Shown: piece after piece, positions 12,331-23,188 of the stretch
Numbering within the stretch: position 1 is the first letter of the stretch
How the letters are laid out: every line of letters begins with the position of its first letter
Source: Okapia johnstoni
Lineage: Eukaryota > Chordata > Mammalia > Artiodactyla > Giraffidae
Reading direction: 5' to 3'
DNA: 64,000 nt
Assembly: GCA_024291935.2 (NCBI GenBank)
Contig: CM044306.1
Location: 20,903,001 to 20,967,000, forward strand
Notes under the pieces: model-generated
Databases searched by the model: none
What the model was told of the DNA's origin: nothing
The model's input: the letters and a program-made list of their open reading frames with translations, nothing else
Made by a program: the position numbers and the translations under genes

Positions 12331-12631
12331 ATGGACAAACCACTTGATTATACATGCTATTATACATAATAATAGCCTCAGTGCTTTCATTTCTCAAACC
12401 ATATAGTCTCAATGAAACCCCGTGAGACCCCGGTGACAAGAAGAGTGGCATCAAGTGTATGTACACATGCACACATACACACACCCAAACTGGCGTATGC
12501 AGCTCCAACCCATGCGTGTGTGTAGGTGTATAGAGACACACAGATCCCATCCCCTTCCTGGCCAGCAAGGAGGATGCATGTCATGCCATTTCCTGCTTTA
12601 TCTGCAGAGACAGAGGCCTCCCCAACCCCAA

Positions 12632-12632
<1 letters not shown>

Positions 12633-12674
<42 letters not shown>
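12633..12674. repeat. (AC)21 microsatellite
   Basis: 42 bases of pure AC, after a shorter CA-rich run at 12460-12490. Confidence 0.98.
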
Positions 12675-12676
<2 letters not shown>

Positions 12677-12718
12677 CTGGTCCTTCACAAGTGTAGGGCC
12701 AATTTTCCCTTTAGGCTA

Positions 12719-12933
12719 TGAGTGTGTGCTCAGTGGTTTCCAACTCTTTGTGACCCCCATGGACTGGAGCCCACCAGGCTCCTCTGTTTATGGGATTTTC
12801 CAGGCGAGAATACTGGAGTGGGTTGCCATTTCCTCCTCCAGGGGATCTTTCTGACCCAGGGATCGAACCCACTTCTCCTGTGTCTCCTGCACTGCAGGAC
12901 GATTCTTGACCACTTGAGCCATTGGGAGAACCT
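12719..12933 (-). mobile_element. Bov-tA SINE with target-site duplication
   Basis: Contains CCCATGGACTGGAGCCCACC and GGGATCGAACCCAC. A 12-base direct repeat CCCTTTAGGCTA flanks it at 12707-12718 and 12934-12945. Confidence 0.93.
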
Positions 12934-13219
12934 CCCTTTAGGCTAGGGGAGAGCAAAAGAAAGCCGGCTGTCCACAAGGGGGCATCCGGAGACTATTGAC
13001 TCCGTGTCTCAGAGACAGGGTTACTACTTAATTGGCCTCAGAGAGACCACAAGATCCACAGGAAAAACTGAGGAGCCTGCCTGGGGTCTTGTGCAGGAGC
13101 CCAGAGGAAGAGATGGTCAACCACTGGAGTAGCAGGACAGAAAGATGGAAATGGAGGCTCAGTTGTTCAATAACAGAAAAGCTGATTATGGTTGCGCTTC
13201 ATATGTATTCAATGTTTGT

Positions 13220-13420
13220 CTGATCCATGTTTGTACTGTCCCACGTGCAAACATTATTAACATGTAATAACTCATTTCATCGGCATCGTACCTCTGCAGG
13301 GTGCAATATTACTATAGTTTTTGTTTCATAGCTGATAAAACAAATGACTCAGAAAGATTAAGTAACAGATTCAGAATTTGAACTCAGGACCTATGGTTCA
13401 TCACTGACTCTGCCAACTGC
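13220..13420 (-). mobile_element. MIR SINE
   Basis: CATAGCTGATAAAACAAATG, ACTCAGAAAGATTAAGTAAC and TTGAACTCAGGACC resemble antisense MIR. Confidence 0.65.
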
Positions 13421-13674
13421 TCACTCAGCTCCCTGGGTGTCAGTAGGGCCTTCAGACCCCCTACTTCTAACCCAGGACTGCTCACTGGGCTCCTGTCTCT
13501 GAGCTCCTTCTGGAAGTTTCTGAAGGGCCTGGAAGCTGACTTCATAGGCATTCATAACTTGTGGTCCTGAAGCTACCCCCTCATACGCTCTAAATTGTTG
13601 ATGTTGAGTTGGCATAACGCCTCGGAAAGCAATAAAGCAATTCCTAGCAACACTCATAAAGCCGTTTTCCCCCC

Positions 13675-13910
13675 TGGAACCCAATCATCTCATGCCTGGG
13701 AATTCATTCCAAGGAAATAATTCAAACGGAAGCCAAGTATTATCTGCATAAATCCGTGCACTGGAGTCTTTCTTTAAAGGTCAAAAGCTGGGAACCAGAC
13801 TGGGGAAGTGGTTTAGTAAACTGGGACGTCCACACAATGGGCAATCAGGCTGGAAAACCACAGCTGTTAAGACTGTGACGGGAACGGGGAAAATGCTTTT
13901 ACTACACAAT
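13675..13910 (+). mobile_element. Old L1M 3' fragment
   Basis: CATGCCTGGGAATTCATTCC then AAGGAAATAATTCAAA, ACTGGGACGTCCACACAATG and GGAAAATGCTTTTA follow the L1M 3' end in sense. Confidence 0.65.
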
Positions 13911-14500
13911 GCGTCACCATCACGCTCCCCCTGGACAAGCTAACTCAACGAAGCATGCTTATCAGACAGGGAGAGAGAGAGAGAGATCTGTTCCTGTTAG
14001 AAATAGATTCTTAGCCTCCACTGCCCCCAATGATGTGGAAGAGAAGCTGAAATATAACAACAGCATCAAACAAAACAATCCTTGGCTTTGGAGTTTCCAA
14101 GGTCCCAGCTGCTGACAATCTACAGGATTTTCTGAGAGCAGTTTTCAGGACTGGTTATTGGTGACTTGCACATTTCACACCGCACTGTGATACAATTCTT
14201 CAAATTAATGTCTGTAAAGATAACTGATGGGGTTTTTGTTTTCTGACTGAGCCCTAACAGATATAGATACAGTCTGTGGACCCAAAGATATCTCCCCAAC
14301 ACTGATAAAGATAAAAGGAAACTTCAAAATTAAAGTGCCCGTCACTATGTCAACTTACATGAATATATGTATTAGGATGGTGACAGATATGGCTGGCCTT
14401 TTCCGAATTAAACTCAGTGCTCATTACACATGGCTGCAAATTATCATGAAGCTGAAGGTCATGAATCCAGGTACAGTTTAGCTGAAGCCTTATTTTGGGG
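13911..14500. other. Intergenic sequence with clustered GATA motifs
   Basis: A (GA)n run at 13971-13986. Otherwise unique sequence with WGATAR motifs at 14218, 14303 and 14309. No gene seen. Confidence 0.5.
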
Positions 14501-15020
14501 TCCCTCGTAGGTGGCAGTCTAGGTGTTGTCCAGGGTTGTAGTCATCTCAAGGCTTCACCGGGGAGGGTCTACGTCCAAGCTCACTCACGTGGCCGTTGGC
14601 AGGATCCAGTTCCTCGTGGGCTGTTGGACTGAAGGCCTCAATTTCCTGGCTGCCTGGTGGCTGGAAGCCACCCTGTCTTGGCACATGGGTGTCTCTGCTG
14701 AGCAGCACCATCATAGCAGCCAGCTTTGTCAGAGCAAATGAGAGAGAAGAGACATGGACAGTGAGCACGAGCAACGTGGAAGTCAGAGTCTTCAGAGGCC
14801 TGGTCCAATGGTTAAGGCTCCACGCTTCCAATGCAGAGGACACGGGTTCGGTCACTGGTTCGGGAACTGAGATCCCACAGGCCATGAGGTGTGCCCAAGA
14901 GTTTTTTTTTTTTTTTAAAGAGTAGTATCCTCTCTCATTTTTGCCATATTCTATTCATTATTAGCAAGTATATGGGTCCAGCCCACATTCAGAGGGAGGG
15001 GACCCTACAGGACATGTAGT
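14500..15020 (-). mobile_element. Old interspersed repeat split by a CHR SINE (family not assigned)
   Basis: The halves before and after the CHR (CACTCACGTGGCCGTTGGCA on the left; GCCATATTCTATTCATTATT with CAGAGGGAGGGGACC on the right) belong to one remembered ancient mammalian repeat pattern that I cannot name securely. Orientation is uncertain. Confidence 0.45.
14789..14920 (+). mobile_element. CHR-type SINE
   Basis: GGTCCAATGGTTAAGGCTCC, CGGGTTCGGTCACTGGTTCG, GAACTGAGATCCCACAGGCC and a T-rich end at 14901-14915. It interrupts the older repeat around it. Confidence 0.8.
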
Positions 15021-15738
15021 ATGCCTACCACATACTTGAACATTTATAGCATCTTCTCAATAACAAAAACAGTATTTTCAAACATTCCTTGTCTAATCGG
15101 AATATTTTCTAAATCTATCAGCAAACTCCCACACCCATATCTCACCAGCCACACGCCTCCCGTCCCCTGCCTGCAAGGAATCAACGTTCACAGCAACAGA
15201 CCTAGCAGAAAGGCCCCCACCCCAGCCCACACTCCCACCTTAGTGGGTAGGGGGCAGCTGTAGGAGGAGAGGGGCAACCAGGCACTTCCGGAAGGCAAGT
15301 GTCAGAGGAGGGTGGCCACCAGGGCTCCACCTTTGAAAAAGGTGTACATGGTCCCTGCCCTGAGGGCATTCGCGGGGCTTTTATTTTTCATTCTCATGAC
15401 CTTTTCTTTTTTCATTCTCATTTTTTATTTTCTTAACCAGCCCTACAAGGTTTGGCCAGAAGTGGCTCATCTACTCTCCCGGGCTCAATTCACTCTTCTT
15501 TTCAAGCACACCGGCCTTGTCTCTGCTCTCAGGCCAGACTCTCTCCCTCCTCACTGTATTCACTTGGGCTCTTTCCTCTCCAATCTCCCCAGCCTGCCCG
15601 CCAAACTTCACCAGTTTGACTCTCTACTGAGCCTTCAGCCTCAACTTGGACATACCTCCTTGCAGGGGCCTTGCCTGAGTCTCCAGGCTAGGCCACTTCC
15701 CTCCCTGGAGATTTCAGATTCAGACCAAGGATAGTCAT
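15021..15738. other. Intergenic unique sequence
   Basis: A T-rich stretch at 15378-15435; otherwise nothing recognised. Confidence 0.5.
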
Positions 15739-15821
15739 TATTGGGTTGGCCAAAAAGTTCATTTGGGTGTTTTGTAATATGTTTGAAAAACACCCAGATG
15801 AACTTTCTGGCCAACCCAATA
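15739..15821. mobile_element. Mariner MITE (BTMAR type), near-perfect hairpin with TA duplication
   Basis: A 79-base element begins TTGGGTTGGCCAAAAAGTTC and ends CTTTCTGGCCAACCCAA, flanked by TA at 15739-15740 and 15820-15821. The arms pair over roughly 32 bases with only a couple of mismatches. The terminal inverted repeats are those of the short ruminant mariner; no transposase is encoded. Hairpins of this family are the recognised source of the bovine miR-2284/2285 miRNA family, so this copy could be a precursor (inference). Confidence 0.92.
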
Positions 15822-16260
15822 CAACAAGCCCCGCAGGATTTTTTAAACAGTGTACTTTAGGGGACCCTGCCCACCCCTGTCATGGGCTCTCACAGAGCTT
15901 TCCTCCTCCAGTCTCACTCGGCACACCTGGAATGGGTTAGAGGGTTCCCTGAAGACCAGGCACACATCTCTCTCAGAGTCATCTCTCTCTTCAGTCAGAA
16001 CTGAAGGGGGCGTGGAGTGAATGAGCAAGTTGCTTCTAATGTGGGCAGGCGAGGGGCTCAGCCTGGTTTTGGGAGAGGCAGACACTTCAAGACATCTAGG
16101 TTCCACTGAGAACATCAGGATGCTAGGGGAGAATCACAGTCCAGGACCAGGCAACTTCTTCCAGAGCTTCTGCAGAAATCCAGGATCTTGGAGCTCCTGC
16201 GGGTGCCATGTGGGTTGCCCACAGCCCCACTGTTTAGGATTACAACTGGGAGCACGAGAT
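15822..16260. other. Intergenic unique sequence
   Basis: No gene or repeat recognised. Confidence 0.5.
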
Positions 16261-16261
16261 T

Positions 16262-16375
16262 TAGGGTTGCCAGAGTTAGCAAATAAACATGTAGATGCCT
16301 ATTAAATTTGAACATCAGGTGAACAACAGATAATTTGTGGGAGACATATCTATTCTACCTGATAACTCTGCCAAG
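16262..16375. mobile_element. Old DNA-transposon-like repeat fragment (family unassigned)
   Basis: AGGGTTGCCAGAGTTAGCAA then ATAAACATGTAGATGCC and TAAATTTGAACATCAGGTGA follow a remembered non-autonomous mammalian element. Confidence 0.45.
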
Positions 16376-16561
16376 TTGTGAATAGAGTCTGAGGTGCTGA
16401 GACTGGAGTCCATGATTGTTCCAAGGGATTTCCGGAGAAAAGAACAAATCTTAGGGCTCCAAACAGTCCAGGCCCCTGCCATGTTCTCAGAAAACGGCAG
16501 CAGTCAATCATTATTATAACATTTAAACAGTGGACGCAACCTAAATATTCTTCCAGGGGAC

Positions 16562-17160
16562 TGTATTAGTCTCCTAGGGCTGCTGTAACAAATACCACAA
16601 ACTGGGTGGCTTAAAATAACAAATTCATTGTCTCACAATTCTGGAGGCTATAAGTACAAAGTCAGGTGTCAGCAAGGCCAGGCTTCCTCTGAGAATCTGA
16701 GTAGAATCCTCCCTTGCCTCTTCCTTGTTTCCAGTGCATGCTAAGTTGCTTCAGTCGTGTCTGACTCTTTGCAAATCTAGGGACTGTAAGCTACCGGGCT
16801 CCTCTGTCCATGGAAGGCTCCAGGCAAGAATACTGGAGTGGGTTATGATGCCCTCCTCCAGGGGATCTTCCTGACCCCCCAAGGATTTAACCCACATCTC
16901 TTATGTTTCCTGTGTTGGCCATCAATCCTTGGTGTTCCTTGGCTTGTGGCTGCCTCACAACAGTCTCTGCCTCTTTCATCACATGGCGTCTTCCCTGTGT
17001 CTCTGCTCTTATCTTCTTGTAAGGACACCAGTCCTATTGGATGAGGACCCACCCTAATGAAGGATGACTTCATCTGAACTCATTAATTGCAAAGATCCTG
17101 TTTCCAAATTAGGTCACACCCACAGATATCAGGGATCAGTGCTCCAACACATCTAGGGAA
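16562..17160 (-). mobile_element. MLT1-like MaLR LTR, interrupted by Bov-tA
   Basis: The + strand starts TGTATTAGTCTCCTAGGGCT then GCTGTAACAAATACC and CTGGGTGGCTTAAAA, the reverse complement of a MaLR LTR end. Later GCTTGTGGCTGCCTCACAAC, TGTAAGGACACCAGTCCTAT and CAAATTAGGTCACACC continue it after the SINE. Non-coding. Confidence 0.75.
16735..16917 (-). mobile_element. Bov-tA SINE nested in LTR
   Basis: GCTTCAGTCGTGTCTGACTC, GAATACTGGAGTGGGTTATG and CTCCAGGGGATCTTCC; its tRNA-side end is truncated at TGTGTTGGC. Confidence 0.88.
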
Positions 17161-17204
17161 ATGGACGAATTAAGAATGAATTATGGAAGAATGTCCATTA
17201 TGCA

Positions 17205-17425
17205 TCTTTGATTTAAAAAAAAAAAAAAAAGATGTAAGAAACACACACACACACACAGCATGATCCCCTTTTTGATCTTAAAAACAAAATGTATGTATAA
17301 GCCATTATGAATAGTTTTTACTTTTAATTTATTCAGTCAACAAATAAACTCCCACCAGGGATACAGCAGTGACTAAGGCAGGTCCCATCCATGCCCTCCT
17401 AGAGCCTACAACTAAGTATGTAGCT
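17205..17425. mobile_element. A-rich segment, short (AC)n and L2 fragment
   Basis: Poly(A) at 17214-17230 and (AC)9 near 17240-17258. Then TTATTCAGTCAACAAATAAA, CAGGGATACAGCAGTGACTA and CCATGCCCTCCTAGAGCC resemble antisense L2 (17325-17425). Confidence 0.5.
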
Positions 17426-17754
17426 CAGCAGAAAGATGTCCATTTGCTTCTGTTTCCAAGTGACCTTGGAAGGAGAAAGGGAAATATTTTTTATTTTTTC
17501 TGTATTGCTTGAAGTTTTGCAACAAGCATCTTATTAATTTGTAGCTTTTAAAATATGTTTCACTTCTTTTAATCCTAAAGACCAACCCTTTTTGGAAGCT
17601 TCTTTGTTATGTCTTCCTGAGCACTGCAGCTCCTGTCGCAGCTGCATAAGCAGTGGTACCACCATGAGCCGACGACTGTTGGACCAACCAGCCAGGCTTT
17701 CTGAGCATGGGTAAGTGTGAACTAGTAGGAAAGTTATACACAATCCAATCTCTC

Positions 17755-17950
17755 ACTTATTAAAATTTTATTGAACTTGTAATTATACATTTACATGTAT
17801 TTACTTAACATCTGTTTCTCCTATTGGATTCTGAATTTGGAGATGGTGGGGCCATATTTGTTTTGTCCAACATTGTATAACCAGCCTTCAGATCAGCACA
17901 TAACATATACTAGCTACTCAGTAAAAGTGTGTTGAATGCATGAAAGAATA
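17755..17950 (+). mobile_element. L2 LINE 3' end
   Basis: ATTGGATTCTGAATTTGGAG, then CAGCACATAACATATACTAG and CAGTAAAAGTGTGTTGAATG fit the L2 terminus. Confidence 0.55.
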
Positions 17951-17964
17951 TCAAACCTTGAACT

Positions 17965-18052
17965 GGCTCCTATCCATCATCCAGTCTAACCCACTCATTT
18001 TATAACTGATAAAACTGAAGCCCAGAAAAGTCAAGCCACAGACCTAGTTGTG
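17965..18052 (-). mobile_element. MIR fragment
   Basis: CTCATTTTATAACTGATAAA followed by ACTGAAGCCCAGAAAAG is antisense MIR core. Confidence 0.6.
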
Positions 18053-18261
18053 CTCTGCTTATTCACTCAGTTGTGTCTGACTCTTTGCAACCCCATGGAC
18101 TGTAACCCACCAGGCTCCTCTGTCCATGGGGATTCTCCAGGCAGGAATACTGGAGTGGGTTGCCATGCCCCGTTCCAGGGGATCTTCCCAACCCAAGGAT
18201 AGAACCCAGGACTCCCGCACTGCAGGCGGATTCTTTACCGTCTGAGCCACCAGGGAAGCCC
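18053..18261 (-). mobile_element. Bov-tA SINE
   Basis: Ends with CCGTCTGAGCCACCAGGGAA GCCC on the + strand; all Bov-tA landmarks are present. Confidence 0.93.
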
Positions 18262-18345
18262 AGTGATAGCCAAGCCCAGAAGAGCCTTATCACTCTCAAT
18301 CCAGGTTCTTACCTTAAAAAAACAATAATAGCATAATATACATTT

Positions 18346-18480
18346 TCATGCTGGAGGAGGGCATGGCAACCCACTCCAGTATTCTTGCCTGGAGATCCCA
18401 TGGACAGAGGGACTTGGCAGGCTACAGTCCATAGGGTGGCAAAGAGTCAGACATGACTAAAGCAACTTAGCATGCACGAA
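18346..18480 (+). mobile_element. Bov-tA/BOV-A SINE, 5' truncated
   Basis: Begins at GAGGAGGGCATGGCAACCCA and ends in AAAGAGTCAGACATGACTAA then AGCAACTTAGCATGCACG; the tRNA-like head is missing. Confidence 0.85.
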
Positions 18481-18616
18481 CATACATTTTATAGTGAGAT
18501 GAAAAGACATATAACCAATTAAGCATACAGAAGTACTGTCTAATAATAACCAAAATTGTGAACTATTGTTTTCATCAAACTGTGCCTTTTCCCACTGGGG
18601 CTAAAAAGTCAACAGA

Positions 18617-19040
18617 TGTTGAGGTTTGCGGGTGCTAGTAAATCACACCCCTCACTTCTCCAAGTTCTGATCCAATTGAGAAATAGTCACAGGAGACAAG
18701 TAGGGATTAAAATGTCAGCTTTATTGCTGGTCCAGATGGGTTGGAGGATGTGGCTGAGACCCAAGGCCCAAATGGGCTTCCTTTCCTTCTCTCCTGATGT
18801 GACCTTACCCACCCACTCGCAGCAGAGCAGCTGGACTATTGAAGTCTTCTCAAGCAGGGTTGGGACTGCCCTGGTACTGATTGCCTGGAGAAGGCAGGAG
18901 CAGATAGCACACGCTGCTTGTAGTTCAATCAGTCCCAGAGAGAGAGCCAGGAACGGGCTGAGCAAGGCACACTTGATACCTTTTCCCAACCCCGCCAAAT
19001 CAAGAGGTCAGTCCTCCCCTCCCAGTGAGGAACAAGAAGG
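18617..19040 (-). mobile_element. Candidate endogenous retroviral LTR (solo, decayed)
   Basis: On the minus strand a CAATAAAGC poly(A)-signal-like motif (about 18717-18725) is followed by about 100 bases that end in CA at 18617. The upstream part is compositionally LTR-like. No target duplication or internal retroviral genes were seen. The overlapping 147-codon + frame has no recognised domain. Confidence 0.35.
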
Positions 19041-19079
19041 GGCTGCCAAGAAAATTTAAAAGTATCTTCCCAGTACTTC

Positions 19080-19720
19080 CAAGAGGATGTCAGTTCCTGT
19101 TTTATGGGCTGATGGAGAATGGGGAGAAGAGAAAATTGTCCCCTTTCATGACAGCCTTCAATTTACTCAATACCTTTTCATAAAATCTAAAAACTTCTGT
19201 GTTCCAGGAAGCACCTCTGAGGTTAAAGCTTGTATGATTTGAAGGTGAATTTGCTGAAGAAACAAACAAAACAGGAAATTAAACAATTGGTAGCTTAAAC
19301 TAATAAAGGATAAATTTTTCTTCATCAACAGGATATGTGGAGACAGGCAGTCCTGGGTCCATGTGAAGCTCTCGATGCCATCCAGGACCAGCGGTCCTTC
19401 TGTGTTTCCACTGCATCATCTTTACCAAGTAGCGTTTGCCCTCATGCTCGCAGGATTTCTTCTCCATCCATCTCTAGGCATCCTATCCACATCCTAGGTG
19501 GGAAGAAGGGATAAGGGCAAAAAGACAGCTAAATCTGCCCCTTTTGTCAGGAAAATAATAGCTTTTGTGGAAACTCTTTTCACAGCACGTATGTTTTCAT
19601 TTTATTGGTGGGAACTGTATCACTTGCCCCACTTCTCTGGAAGGGGGGCCTTTGCATTTAATTTCTAACTTGACAAAACTGCATTCTTTCAAATAAAGGA
19701 AGGATAAGAATGAACACTGG
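19080..19720. mobile_element. Old interspersed repeat (family unassigned)
   Basis: GGATATGTGGAGACAGGCAG, CATGCTCGCAGGATTTCTTC, CCTAGGTGGGAAGAAGGGAT and TTGGTGGGAACTGTATCACT follow a remembered ancient repeat. It is non-coding and its boundaries are vague. Confidence 0.4.
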
Positions 19721-19889
19721 ATGGTAGAACAAAGGTCATGAAATAATGATGAAAGAAAACATAGAAAATATTGTCAAATATTGTCTTTTTTAAAAAGATC
19801 TAAATGGGTGTGTGAGTGTGTTTCACTTTTAGCTTTTGGCAAACATTCAAGAAAAAGATTAGTCCCTGTGCAGATATTTTCAGAGCATA

Positions 19890-19965
19890 AAGTGTAGAAA
19901 ATTTAGTTCATTTTACACAGTTAGCATAACCCTGATACCTAAACTTAACAAAGAGAAAACACACA
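19890..19965 (+). mobile_element. L1 ORF2 fragment
   Basis: AGTTCATTTTACACAGTTAG then CATAACCCTGATACC matches the L1 reverse transcriptase region; very short. Confidence 0.45.
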
Positions 19966-20069
19966 CACTAGAAATACACTCATTAACTAATTAACTAAAA
20001 CTGCATACCAAGCTAACTTGCAAGCTGACAAAAACCTCATATTTCCCCCATCTAGTTTTCTCCCTTGTT

Positions 20070-21000
20070 TTATTGAAGCACATTCTCATATGACTTCCTA
20101 AGAAAAAGTATATGGGAAGTAAGCTCTTTTAGCCCTTCTATGTCTACAAATGTCTTTGATCTGCCCTGGTACCTCATGGACAGTTTAGCTGGATATTGAA
20201 TTCTAAACTGAAAGTCATTTTCCCTCCGAGTTTTGAAGATATTATTCTGTTCCACTGTCTTTTAGCATCCAGCACCGTTCGTGAGAAATCAGATGCCTTT
20301 CTGATTTTCCTGCCTTTGTAGGTGTCCTTTTTTCTCTCTCTCTGAAAACTTTCAGTAAACATCTTCCCATGTTCCTATGTATTTTGAAATGTCAAAATCT
20401 TGCATGTTCAGTATGCTCTCTTAGTCTGGAAGATTTGAGTCTTTTGGTCTGGGAAATTCTATTCAATTATTTATTGGAATATTCTCTCCTACTTTCTCCC
20501 TTCTACCTAAAATACTTATTAATCAAACCTGGACTTCCCTTGTTTTTTCCCTCTTTTCTCTAAAAATAATTCTATTTCTTTCCCTCTTGCTTTGTTTTCT
20601 GACAGATTATCTTGACATTAACTTTCCACCTTTCCACTGAACTTAAGTTATATTTTTTTATACCAGGAACTTTTTTTGTTCTCTAATTGTTCCTTTTTCA
20701 TAGCACTGCTCATGTTTCACAGATACAGTGTCTTCTTGGATTCTCTTGTTAAGTTCTCTTCTACCTATAAATTGTTTGTTTCCTTGGAGATCTCTTTTTT
20801 CAGTTTGTTTTTCTTAGTTCTTTCTACTTCATATTTCAGGTTTCCTCAAATAGCTTCTGGCTTACGGTTGCCCATTCATAGTTAAGAATGAAGCAGTAGA
20901 AAAGTTTCCAGGAAGCTTTGTGTACATAGATAAGAGGAGCTAAATGGCAGGCTTTGTTTCAAAGGGATTGGTCTTTATGTTTGGAGACTTCTAAATGTCA
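20070..21000. mobile_element. T-rich old LINE-like or LTR-internal repeat
   Basis: Long T/C-rich sequence (GGACAGTTTAGCTGGATATT, TAGCATCCAGCACCGTTCGT, TTGTTCTCTAATTGTTCCTT) follows a remembered mammalian repeat. I am not sure of its class. It is full of stops on both strands. Confidence 0.4.
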
Positions 21001-21770
21001 GCCTGTAATGTGCTTTACTCTAAAATACCATCTTAAAACTAGCTATCCTAGTCTTCCTCAGACAGAGCTATGCACTCTGCATACAGGATCAGAGAAGTTT
21101 ATTTTCTCATTTATAGACTTTCAATTAGACCCCCAATTTCAGCTGTATATCCTCTTCTCACCCTCCACTGCACCCCACATATTCACATCTCAAACTTCTT
21201 CAGTCTTCCATGGAAGGGTCAGCTCCCATCTGGGCTGCAGATCCTGCCATGTGCATTCAGCCTACAGCATCCTCCATCCTGCCTCCTCAGTCACGACTCT
21301 TCCATCAAACCACTCCTCCATAAATATGTGGAGACTTCTTTTGTCCACAGACAACTTTCTCCAAACTCTCTTCTTTGGGAAGATTTATATGTGTATTATT
21401 TATTTCTGAGACATTGCTGGAGGAGGAGGAGGAGATAAGCCCAAGTGCATTTGGTTGGCCATCACAAACTGGAAGTCCCACCTGCCTAGTAATCTGGGCT
21501 TATAAACGATGCGAATGTGACTGGGTTCTCTTTTACAATTTTAAATTTTTACAGTTTTACTGAGAAGAGTGCAAAGTCTTTCTAAGCAATGACACATTTA
21601 CAAGAATTTCAAAAATATGCACAGAGATGCAAGGAAAACTTTTTTTTTATTACATAACACATTTGAGCATGTGTTGATTAAAATATATTTTAAATGTGAA
21701 ACAAAAATCAGATGTGTCCCTAAAGCACCTCCCAGAATCCTAAACATTTCATAGAAACTATTCAAAAAAC
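21000..21770. other. Intergenic sequence, unrecognised
   Basis: May include the tail of the repeat to its left. A GGA triplet run at 21419-21435. No gene seen. Confidence 0.4.
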
Positions 21771-21975
21771 CACTGGCCTAGTAAAAGCAGCATGGAATTG
21801 GGATTCAGATAAACTTGATACTGATCCTGACTCAACCATTGGTCCTCTCCAAATATTACTTTGCTCAATGGTGCTTACCTCCTTAGATTACTGGGAGAAT
21901 TAAATGAGACAGTATACATGCAGAGTACCTGGCACAGAACCTGGTGATTAGTAGGTGCTCAGTAAATGCTAAAGA
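21770..21975 (+). mobile_element. MIR SINE
   Basis: AGATTACTGGGAGAATTAAA then TGAGACAGTATACATG, CCTGGCACAGAACCTGG and GTGCTCAGTAAATGCT. Confidence 0.8.
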
Positions 21976-22059
21976 CTGTTTCTTTTCCCCACTTCATACT
22001 GAACTTCTCACCATGCTGCACGTCATTCTACGCTACTTTCACCTCCCTCCTTCTCTATT

Positions 22060-22350
22060 TCTTTGAGCACCTGCTCAGTCTTCAATGTTCAGATCACACA
22101 TTCCCACGTTTACAAAGTCTTCCCCACCCTCCAGAAGGCTCACTGTTCTATCTTCTATGCCCCTCCCAACCGTAGCACTTGTTCACACCTCTAATCTTTC
22201 TGCAACCAAGAGACCTGTGCACACATCTGTCTCTCTGCTGGGGAAAGAGTCCCCAAAGGCAGCACCCTGCTCTTGTTCCTAAGATTCCCCTCGGCACCCA
22301 CTGTGGCAGCTGCCACATAGTAGGCACTCAGTAAATGCCAGAATCTAATT
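22060..22350 (+). mobile_element. L2 LINE 3' fragment
   Basis: CACATAGTAGGCACTCAGTA then AATGCC is the L2 end; upstream C/T-rich sequence fits. Confidence 0.55.
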
Positions 22351-22935
22351 GAATGGCAACTAACTAGCCTCAATTAGGGACAGCCTGAAACAACCACCAG
22401 GCTGAGATACAAAAACCAAGCCATGACCCAGATGGACAGATTCTAACTTGTATGCAACGCAAATACCTTGTTCCTTTCCTGTAGGAGTTTCTGAGCTGCT
22501 GTCATCATGACCTCCACCCCCAGTCCTGCCACTTTGCCAAACGTAAGTGAACACGTTCAATGCCGGGAGACAGAACTTTGGTTTGGCTCAGCCCTTTCCC
22601 CACCCCATGAGACAGAGTCAGGAGGACCAGACAGAGCTCACCTGGATTTACGGGAACCCACTGGGTGGGGATAGGATTCTTTATCCTCCAGAATGACACA
22701 TTTAGCTCTGGGGCTGGGCGAGGCAGGATGCTTTCTCTGTTATTCTCCTCTGCCTTCTTGGGCAGTACATGACAGAAAACATTTGGGGCCCTGATCTCTC
22801 CCCTCTTTCTCCCTCTGTCTTCATCTCTGACCCCTGTAGGGTCAGGCCAGGAATCAAGCGAAATAAAGATATAACACAGTCTGTATGAAGAACCCTGTTC
22901 TGCGGCCTCACACAGACCGCCCATATTAGGTGTCA
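22351..22935. other. Intergenic unique sequence
   Basis: A 148-codon minus open frame here has no recognised domain. Nothing else seen. Confidence 0.5.
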
Positions 22936-23185
22936 CAGGTGTCACAAACAATGTAAAGTCCCTGTCCTCCAGGAGCCCCCAGTCTAAAGGGAGACAGGAT
23001 AGGGAGACACAATATAATCTCAGCTTTCAAGTCGCTCTCCAGCTGATGTGGTCACCGCCACACTCAGGAAACATCCGGTCCAGAGTGGGGGACTGTGCAG
23101 GCGTACACAAGCATCTTCCAGAGTTAAGTAGATACAGCCCCAGTCATGGCACCTACTATGTGCCAAGCATTCGACATATGTGTCA
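22936..23185 (-). mobile_element. L2 LINE fragments
   Basis: AAGTCCCTGTCCTCCAGGAG then CCCCCAGTCTAAAGGGAGAC, and later CACCTACTATGTGCCAAGCA, are antisense L2. Confidence 0.5.
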
Positions 23186-23188
23186 ATG

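Noticed and set aside
18059..18299. Frames reading [16 protein letters not shown] or VKNPPAVRESW
   Set aside because: Standard translations of Bov-tA SINEs; they recur in many copies across the window and are not genes.
18616..19059. 147-codon + open frame
   Set aside because: Lies within the LTR-like segment, read antisense to it; no retroviral or cellular domain visible.
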